Source: Chromatiales bacterium (lineage in GTDB: Bacteria > Pseudomonadota > Gammaproteobacteria > Chromatiales > Chromatiaceae). Taken from it: 6,724 nt of DNA. Position numbers and translations under genes: made by a program. A model generated the notes under the pieces. The model was not told the origin of the DNA. It worked only from the letters and a program-made list of their open reading frames with translations, and searched no databases. Of the stretch, positions 1 through 5,685 are shown piece after piece; position 1 is the stretch's first letter, and the number at the start of each line of letters is the position of its first letter. The stretch is from assembly GCA_022360595.1 (NCBI GenBank), contig JAKSCN010000013.1:1-6724 (forward strand). The letters are read 5' to 3'.

Positions 1-1481
1 ACGTGCAGTCGTATGTAGTAGTTGCCTACGTATAACCCTTTCAAGGCGTCACCCAGTTGGCTGAACTGTTTGGTGAAAAAGCGCGAAAGAAAATAGATGA
101 CCAGCGTGATGACCAGACAGGTGACAAAGATAAAAATCGATAGCGCCCAGGCGGCTCTGCTCCACACCTGAGTGATCGCACCGGCGGAGAGACCAACAAT
201 GACTTTACCGATCTCTTTGTCATTGAAGAGTATCGACGAGGTCATGTGGTAGATAGGTTCGCCTTTTGCGTTGTCCTTTTGCAGGAGGAAGATATCGAAG
301 TCTGCCGTGTGTTCGATGCGTTGCAGGTTCAATACCGGGCGATACTCCTCGCCCACTTGATCTTTTTGACTCGATGCCCGGATGACGCCGTTGCTATCGG
401 TGACGTGCAGATACTCGACATCCTCTTCACCCGATACATTTTCAACAATGACCGTAAGCGCCAGGTTGTCATCCAGCAGCAGGGCTTCATCAACCTGCTC
501 TTTGGTTTGATGCACCAGCATCTTGCCGTAGCTGCTCAACACACCCGATAGGCTGTTGGAGAGATCATTGAGCGAGAAGATCAGGAAGGTCAGCAATAGC
601 ACGCTGACCGCTGTTGCAATAATCGCGGTATAGCGCCACGAGGAGGCGACCTTTTCCGACAGACGGGAATCGACCGTGGAGAGTTCTGTCTGCAGTCCCT
701 TCAACTGTTTTATCAGCTCCGTGGCATTCGGGTATCTGAAGCTGGGCTTCTTGTGCAGCAACCGACGGATCACCTTTTTAATGGCGTGAGAGCAGTGCGC
801 GGTACTGAGGTCGATATCGGATTTCTGAATCAGCTCCATCAGTTCTCGAACGCTGGACGCCTCGTAAGGCAGTACCGAAAAGACCAACTGGTAGAAGAGC
901 ACGCCGCAGGAGTATAGATCGCTTCTGGCATCGGGTATTTCACCGGCCAACTGCTCCGGCGCCATGTAGAAGGGTGTACCGACAATAGCCTGATGGGGTG
1001 AGTCTTCACCATGCTCCTGCAGATAGGCGACACCGAAGTCGGTCAGGTGGATCTTGCCACTGGGTTCAATCAGAATGTTACTGGGTTTGATATCACGGTG
1101 AATAATGCCTTTGCTGTGGGCATACTCAAGAGCGTAGGCGACTTGCAGGACGATATCGACGATTTGATCCATATCGAGTTTGTCTTGCTCTTTCATCCAC
1201 TCATCAAGGCTTTGGCAATCGACATACTCCATGACAATGAATGGCACATTGTCGACCTCGCCTACGTCAAAGACAGAGACGATATTGGAGTGATTGAGTT
1301 TTCCCGATATGTGAACTTCACTCAGAAAAAGTCTGAGGCGCTCTTTATCGCTGGCAAACTCAGGCTTTAATACCTTGATCGCTAAAGTGCGTTGCAATTT
1401 TGGGTCATACGCGCGATAGACGCGGGACATCGCCCCTTCGCCGATCACCTCTCCCAGTTGATACCGTCCCAATTGATTCAT
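1..1481 (-). CDS. Membrane Ser/Thr protein kinase with Cache-like sensor and HAMP-like segment (partial, C-terminus off the left edge)
   Basis: The frame is open from ATG at 1481 to base 1 (493 full codons, no stop), so the C-terminus is missing. Residues 1-262 form a complete Hanks-type kinase domain: glycine-rich loop GEGAMSRVY (14-22), ATP-binding Lys36 in AIKVLK, likely helix-C Glu55, catalytic loop HRDIKPSN (128-135, Asp130), DFG (148-150), GTPFYMAPEQ (168-177). All catalytic residues are present, so it should be active; Ser161 and Thr169 are activation-segment phosphosite candidates. Hydrophobic helices lie near 285-304 and 443-466. The 140 residues between them resemble a Cache/PAS-type extracytoplasmic sensor (VTDSNGVIRASS, 360-371; IGKVIVGLS, 424-432). 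After helix 2, residues 467-494 look like the start of a HAMP linker. The inferred topology is kinase inside, sensor outside, C-terminal part inside. The gene starts 12 nt after tssG with only a weak GGG-type ribosome site, so it is probably co-transcribed. It is analogous in position to PpkA but lacks the known PpkA layout up to the window edge. Kinase identity is secure; sensor and HAMP are inferences. Confidence 0.95.
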   Translation of the reverse strand, partial: MNQLGRYQLGEVIGEGAMSRVYRAYDPKLQRTLAIKVLKPEFASDKERLRLFLSEVHISGKLNHSNIVSVFDVGEVDNVPFIVMEYVDCQSLDEWMKEQDKLDMDQIVDIVLQVAYALEYAHSKGIIHRDIKPSNILIEPSGKIHLTDFGVAYLQEHGEDSPHQAIVGTPFYMAPEQLAGEIPDARSDLYSCGVLFYQLVFSVLPYEASSVRELMELIQKSDIDLSTAHCSHAIKKVIRRLLHKKPSFRYPNATELIKQLKGLQTELSTVDSRLSEKVASSWRYTAIIATAVSVLLLTFLIFSLNDLSNSLSGVLSSYGKMLVHQTKEQVDEALLLDDNLALTVIVENVSGEEDVEYLHVTDSNGVIRASSQKDQVGEEYRPVLNLQRIEHTADFDIFLLQKDNAKGEPIYHMTSSILFNDKEIGKVIVGLSAGAITQVWSRAAWALSIFIFVTCLVITLVIYFLSRFFTKQFSQLGDALKGLYVGNYYIRLH

Positions 1482-1493
1482 TGCGTTTGCCCG

Positions 1494-2540
1494 TTAACCG
1501 TTTAATGTAAAGACTGCTTCATCAACATCCTGTGCCGGTGTCGATGAGATGGCCCAGAGTCCAATGCCTAGCCCGGCCCCATCGCTACCGTCCTGCGCCG
1601 ACATCAGTTGAAATTGCGGCACTTCCTCTTTTTTTAGCACGACCTGCAGATCAACCACGTATTCGCTGCCGACATAGAGCAGCACGACATTTTTCAGATA
1701 GTTGAAGAGCGGTTGGTCCGGCAACAGCCGCTGAAAGTCGGCGTAGTTGACCGGCTCGGTTCTGATCCGAAAACTGTTGTTCCCTTCAAAGACGGCGTTG
1801 CCGATCACCAGGTCTGCCCCCAGGGTCGCGTTCGCCTCGCCCAGGCTGTTGCGCTGGTCACTATCGAGTTCGAACCAGCGCCCGAAAAATTGCATCACTT
1901 TGACTTTTACACCCAGCACGGCCGTCACGATCTGCTCTAGCGCATCGGCATTGCGTGGCCGCTTGCTGTAGTAGCCGGAGAAATAGAGCGCTACCGATTC
2001 GAGATCCTTCGCTTTGGTTTGGGGTTGTACCGGTCCGCCAATACCGGTGTAGGCGCTGATCGCTTCACTGGCATGGTCCCGTTCGTCGGTGGGCTTTAAA
2101 CTCAACCGGCGTTCAAAGGAGATCGGGATGCTGCTCTTCTGCCAGGCTCTGTATAGAAAGGCGATTGAGCGCGCATTGAAGCCGTCCAGCAGATCCCGGA
2201 AGGCGGTGTCCTTGTGCCGAACCCGCTGCCCCAACATCTCGGTATAGAAGGCCGGTAGCACACCGGTTGTGCCGGTCAGGCCGAAACAGGTCGCCTGCAG
2301 TTTGGTGCGCTCGTCGCGCTTCTCGCCGATGGTCTCCGCTTTGTCGATAGAGGAGGCCGGAAACGACAGCGTGGGCGCTACGGTGAATTCGACAAACTCT
2401 TTGGCGATCGGCTCATCGTAACCGACCGGGCTGGAGGCGTCGGTGCCCCCGGCATTGGCCGCCAGTTCCAGCAGGCGCAGCAGTTGGAAAAAGTTGTAGT
2501 CGGTCGGCTTATGCCGCAGTACCAGATTCAGATCAGGCAT
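1494..2540 (-). CDS. tssG: T6SS baseplate subunit TssG (ImpH/VasB family)
   Basis: This 348-residue protein has a length typical of TssG, which with two TssF and one TssE makes the T6SS baseplate wedge, a cytoplasmic complex docked on the membrane complex through TssK. Family signatures seen: FFQLLRLLE (17-25), GLTGTTGVLPAFYTEML (87-103), a segment with FNARSIAFLYRAW (121-133), QFFGRWFEL (217-225), LGADLVIGNAVF (240-251) and FRIRTEPVNYADFQRLLPD (257-275). The last normally carries a Gly-Pro where this one has Glu-Pro. A C-terminal LGIGLWAI stretch matches the conserved LG-x-x-x-W ending. The ATG lies inside the last codons of tssF (13-nt overlap). AGGTG at 2545-2549 and AAGGG further upstream could serve as ribosome sites; the first is close to the start. 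It ends with TAA 12 nt before the kinase gene. The frame is intact, with no sign of degradation. Confidence 0.95.
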   Translation of the reverse strand: MPDLNLVLRHKPTDYNFFQLLRLLELAANAGGTDASSPVGYDEPIAKEFVEFTVAPTLSFPASSIDKAETIGEKRDERTKLQATCFGLTGTTGVLPAFYTEMLGQRVRHKDTAFRDLLDGFNARSIAFLYRAWQKSSIPISFERRLSLKPTDERDHASEAISAYTGIGGPVQPQTKAKDLESVALYFSGYYSKRPRNADALEQIVTAVLGVKVKVMQFFGRWFELDSDQRNSLGEANATLGADLVIGNAVFEGNNSFRIRTEPVNYADFQRLLPDQPLFNYLKNVVLLYVGSEYVVDLQVVLKKEEVPQFQLMSAQDGSDGAGLGIGLWAISSTPAQDVDEAVFTLNG

Positions 2541-4354
2541 TGTTCACCTGCCCTTGGTGTCCAGCGCTTCAGCACCTGATCACTATCGCCAAGCTGTACT
2601 TCCAACTGCACAAAGGAGTTGATGTTGGTGTAGAGGGCCAGGAAGCGTTCCAATACACAGGCGAACAGATAGGGGCTGCTGCCGGCGAAGTTATCCGGGT
2701 CCAGACTGATAATGATTTTATTGCCGCGGCAGAAGTACGGGACACCATTGTCGCCGACCACTCTGGCAGTCGTCGGCACCACTTTGCGAATGGTGACCGC
2801 TTCGATCAAATTATTGTTCTCGCTGGTTCCCCGATAGTTGTATAGGTTGAGTATCTCCCGCAGCGCTTCGGTCCCCTCCTCTTTATCAGAGAGAGAGAGG
2901 TAGTTCAGGTTGAGGTGCGATAAAAGCTTCCAGTAGACATTGTCGTCCAGACGCGGTCTGCTCACCTCTGAAAAAGGCATTTTCAGTTCAACCTTTTTCA
3001 CCACTGCCGCTCCCTCGGTGAGGGTCAGCTCCGGTTCAGCGGAGAGTTGTGATAGACGCCGTGGCAGATTGCTATTGAAGCAGGTCACTCGTGTGACCAT
3101 TACCCAGTCGGATTGAATTCTGGGCGTCATATCCAGGTTGATCAGTGAGATGTTGGTTTCTGCCCGGCGCTCACCAATCTCATGCTCTTCCCGGCGTGCA
3201 TGCCAGTATGTGGCTCTATCGCCATCGGTCAGGTAGGTGTGCGACACACCGAAGAACGGCCGTACATCGACTACGTTATCCTGCCCGTCTGAGATGGCCA
3301 CGTCGTTGACGGTGTACACTTCAACCTTTTCAGGGTGGCGGACATCCGGCAGCATCGGGTATTCGTAGTGCAGATTGTCCAGTTTGACCGGTTCCGATAT
3401 CTGCTCAAACAGGTTAATGATGGGCGTGGCGTTCAACACAAAGTTTGACGCATCGACGGTGGCTTCGATATCCGGCAGGTTTTTATCGAAGTAGAAATAG
3501 AGCTCCACTTTGTCGGACTCTTCGGCCACTTTGCTCAGCGGCGCAGAGAGATCGAAGAACAGAAACTTCTCGGGATACGCGAAGAACTCCGTCAATAGGC
3601 GGTAGCCGATAAAGGATTGTTGCGGGTAAGGCAGCAAGCCTTCGTCCTTATCGAAGCCAACCGGGGAGACCGCCTTCTTGTTGTCGATAAAGACAACATC
3701 CGGGTCGTCATAGCGCTTCGCCACCGCAACCCGTATTAGGTGATTGTGCATCAACTCATAGAGTGAATGGCTGTAGTAGCGGCTGCCTTTGATATAGAAA
3801 CGGATTTTATCGAGTTCCAGCTCCTCTATTTCCACATCCGTATTGGCGGGCTCAAGAACAATCTTGAGAACAGCACTGATCTCTCCCGTATCGGCTGTCT
3901 TGGGGGCCACGGCCGGATAGGTGCGCAGAGTCGCCTCGGCCACCTGTAGGGGAACCACATTGGTATCGTAGGCGGTTCTAAACCGGCAGGAGTACTCGTC
4001 GACACTGCCGGACTCCAGCGTGGTGTTGGCCGGAATCAGTGTCGGGTCAGTCATATCATCTTCGGGGACAAAACTGACAATGGAGTAGCTGGGCAGCGGG
4101 CGCAAGTAGTGGGGGTAGATCACATCCAGCAGCGACTGACATAGCTGCGGGAAGTCATCCTCGATATTCTTGCGAATTTTGGCATTGAGAAACGCCACCC
4201 CCTGGATAAGGCGTTCTACATGGGGGTCGCGGGACACCTCATCATTCAACTGCAGCCTTGCCGCAATTTTCGGATAGCTGTCCGCAAAGGCGTCTCCCCG
4301 CCGTTTGAGGTAGTTCAACTCCCTTTGGTAGTAATCAAGTACCGTTCTTTTCAT
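2528..4354 (-). CDS. tssF: T6SS baseplate subunit TssF (ImpG/VasA family)
   Basis: At 608 residues this is the usual size for TssF, the largest baseplate wedge subunit, which wraps TssG and contacts TssE and the sheath end. The N-terminus has the family hallmark: YYQRELNYLKRRGDAFA (8-24), YPKIAARL (27-34), DPHVERLIQGVAFLNAKI (43-60), FPQLCQSLLDVIYPHYLRPLPS (68-89), then IPANTTLES (107-115) and CRFRTAYD (123-130). The C-terminus has VLERFLALYTNINSF (567-581) and WTPRAGEQCLI (598-608), matching the end of the family. The start ATG overlaps the tssE stop as ATGA. Upstream of it there is no clear Shine-Dalgarno sequence (TCGGCGCG directly precedes ATG), so translation is probably coupled to termination of tssE. 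This start preserves the full N-terminal motif and is therefore preferred. No frameshift or missing block was seen. Confidence 0.97.
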   Translation of the reverse strand: MKRTVLDYYQRELNYLKRRGDAFADSYPKIAARLQLNDEVSRDPHVERLIQGVAFLNAKIRKNIEDDFPQLCQSLLDVIYPHYLRPLPSYSIVSFVPEDDMTDPTLIPANTTLESGSVDEYSCRFRTAYDTNVVPLQVAEATLRTYPAVAPKTADTGEISAVLKIVLEPANTDVEIEELELDKIRFYIKGSRYYSHSLYELMHNHLIRVAVAKRYDDPDVVFIDNKKAVSPVGFDKDEGLLPYPQQSFIGYRLLTEFFAYPEKFLFFDLSAPLSKVAEESDKVELYFYFDKNLPDIEATVDASNFVLNATPIINLFEQISEPVKLDNLHYEYPMLPDVRHPEKVEVYTVNDVAISDGQDNVVDVRPFFGVSHTYLTDGDRATYWHARREEHEIGERRAETNISLINLDMTPRIQSDWVMVTRVTCFNSNLPRRLSQLSAEPELTLTEGAAVVKKVELKMPFSEVSRPRLDDNVYWKLLSHLNLNYLSLSDKEEGTEALREILNLYNYRGTSENNNLIEAVTIRKVVPTTARVVGDNGVPYFCRGNKIIISLDPDNFAGSSPYLFACVLERFLALYTNINSFVQLEVQLGDSDQVLKRWTPRAGEQCLI

Positions 4355-4836
4355 CGCGCCGACGATTGGAAGTTGAAGGTTGTTCTGGCCGGTTCGAATG
4401 AGGCATTCAGTACAAAGGGATCACTATCGGCATAGATACAGAGCTTGGCCTCAATTCTGAAGTTGAGTCGATTGCCGTCATCGATATTGTCATGAATAAC
4501 GACATTGATATCCTGCAGACGCGGCTCATTCTCGCGAATCGCGTCGATGATTTTCTGGCGCAGCTTGTCACGGCCACTCAAGGCGGAGATGTTGATGTGG
4601 GTAAAGTCATCCACCCCATAGGTGAACATGATGTCACCCTTGAGCGCTTCGCCGTTATACGACAAGTTGCACTTACTGTTCAGCATTTGCTCCAGATCGC
4701 GAATCACACCCAACTTATAGGTGCGGTACTGTTGCGCCACATTCCTGAACGACTCCTTGGATAGTTCGGGTTCGTCATCCAGGATCAGATCCAGAAACGG
4801 TGGCTGTACGCTGATCTGTTGTCGGTACGGCTTCAT
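4351..4836 (-). CDS. tssE: T6SS baseplate protein TssE (gp25-like family)
   Basis: This 161-residue protein belongs to the phage T4 gp25-like family, a baseplate wedge component from which sheath polymerisation starts. Despite the 'lysozyme' label of the domain family it is structural. Signatures seen: PFLDLILDDEPEL (13-25), VIRDLEQMLN (44-53), TYGVDDF (72-78) and the near-invariant EPRL (104-107), which in gp25/TssE homologues is part of the sheath-nucleating core. The remaining C-terminal strands FRIEAKLCIY (126-135) and FVLNASFEP (141-149) fit the conserved beta hairpin. The length is ordinary or slightly long for the family. The ATG overlaps the tagJ stop as ATGA. A GAGG ribosome site (4844-4847) sits 7 nt from the start, with AAGGAG further upstream, so this gene can load ribosomes independently, unlike tssF downstream. 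Confidence 0.96.
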   Translation of the reverse strand: MKPYRQQISVQPPFLDLILDDEPELSKESFRNVAQQYRTYKLGVIRDLEQMLNSKCNLSYNGEALKGDIMFTYGVDDFTHINISALSGRDKLRQKIIDAIRENEPRLQDINVVIHDNIDDGNRLNFRIEAKLCIYADSDPFVLNASFEPARTTFNFQSSAR

Positions 4837-5681
4837 GCTGTCGCCTCAGCTCCTTCCGTACCAACGAAGTCAAGACTTTCAATTTGCAAAATGGGCACCA
4901 AGTCATCGCCGATCAAAAAGCACTTCTGCCCTACCCCGTAGACATAGGCGTCATTGTCCGCGGATAGCCAGTCAGTGCTCTTCCCCATTCGGGCTTTGAG
5001 GTCTGTGTCGGGCGTCCAGGGGTATATGGCGGGCACAAACGCATTGATCACCAAAGGCTCTTCCGATTGATCGGTTTTGCGGGTAATAATGGCTTGCCTC
5101 ATCAGCAGGTCGAAAGGCTTCTCGTAGCTAGTGAACGCTATGCTGTCGATCTTTTCCCAGGCCATCCAGTAGTACTTGCCATCATGGGTCAGTACTTCCA
5201 GACCATGAGCGGTTGGATCATCCGCTTCGACAAACTCGCCTTCGAGAGTGTTACCCATGGTTTGACAGCGGGCATGACGTAGCGGGCGAAGGGTGTAATC
5301 GTAACTTTCGCCATTCGCTTGGGCATTGATAATGGCCTTACAGGCGTTCAGGCTTGGCAACAGCAGCGCTTCATCTTCATCCATCATATGTGGCGCTTCC
5401 ACTGCGCCGGTAAAAAACTCCCGGCGCGTTGTTTCGCCTTTTAAAATATTGGCCAACAGCATAAGAGAGGCGGCAGCCAGTGGATCATCCTTTTTGGAGT
5501 GAGTCAGAAAATCGAGCTGCTTCTCGGCCTTGGTGTATTCGGCGCAGAGACAGTAGAGCTGAAACAGCAACCATCTACCGTTTTCATCGGCCGGGGCTTT
5601 TCTGACATAGGCTTGGGCACTCTCCAACGCTTGGGAGAGCTGGCCGGATTGGTAATGGTCGGTAATCTGCTTCATATCCAT
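4833..5681 (-). CDS. tagJ: T6SS accessory protein TagJ (ImpE/SciE family)
   Basis: This 282-residue cytoplasmic protein has the two-part layout of ImpE/TagJ. Residues 1-60 are TPR-like helices (SGQLSQALESAQAYVRKAP, 12-30; GRWLLFQLYCLCAEYTKAEK, 35-54). The C-terminal SciE-type domain spans about 140-275, with DPTAHGLEVLTHDGKYYWMA (155-174), PFDLLMRQA (189-197), MGKSTDWL (232-239, matching the family G-R/K-x-TDW motif) and VYGVGQKCF (247-255). In P. aeruginosa H1-T6SS the homologue (HsiE1) binds the N-terminus of the TssB sheath protein and ClpV, and is thought to influence sheath disassembly; not all T6SSs carry it. The gene lies 4 nt after the tssC stop and overlaps tssE by 4 nt. The first ATG (5681) is preferred over Met3 because AGGA at 5689-5692 lies 7 nt upstream of it. 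Identity rests on motif and length agreement plus position directly before tssE. Confidence 0.92.
   Translation of the reverse strand: MDMKQITDHYQSGQLSQALESAQAYVRKAPADENGRWLLFQLYCLCAEYTKAEKQLDFLTHSKKDDPLAAASLMLLANILKGETTRREFFTGAVEAPHMMDEDEALLLPSLNACKAIINAQANGESYDYTLRPLRHARCQTMGNTLEGEFVEADDPTAHGLEVLTHDGKYYWMAWEKIDSIAFTSYEKPFDLLMRQAIITRKTDQSEEPLVINAFVPAIYPWTPDTDLKARMGKSTDWLSADNDAYVYGVGQKCFLIGDDLVPILQIESLDFVGTEGAEATA
4844..4847 (-). promoter_or_regulatory. Ribosome binding site of tssE
   Basis: GAGG on the minus strand lies 7 nt before the tssE ATG and inside the 3' end of tagJ. A second purine-rich stretch, AAGGAG (4850-4855), is too far upstream for optimal spacing but could help. It contrasts with tssF, which has no such site. 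Confidence 0.5.
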
Positions 5682-5685
5682 AAAA

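Noticed and set aside
246..551. 101-codon plus-strand frame
   Set aside because: It lies opposite the sensor region of the kinase, whose frame is continuous and shows Cache-like motifs; no independent evidence for a plus-strand gene.
839..1033. Possible frameshifted kinase piece on the minus strand (64 codons)
   Set aside because: The main kinase frame translates without interruption from 1481 to 1 through HRD, DFG and APE, so this is just an alternate frame.
1011..1370. 119-codon open frame on the plus strand opposite the kinase
   Set aside because: It is antisense to the conserved kinase catalytic core, has no recognisable motif, and its length is explained by the codon use of the opposite strand.
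1482..1493. Possible promoter or terminator between tssG and the kinase
   Set aside because: Only 12 bases are available, and no hairpin with a T-run or -10/-35 pair was seen there.
2540..2845. 101-codon plus-strand frame opposite the end of tssF
   Set aside because: Shadow of the conserved C-terminal TssF sequence; the protein resembles nothing known to me.
4492..4764. 90-codon plus-strand frame opposite tssE
   Set aside because: It mirrors the strongly conserved TssE core, including EPRL, so the open frame is incidental.
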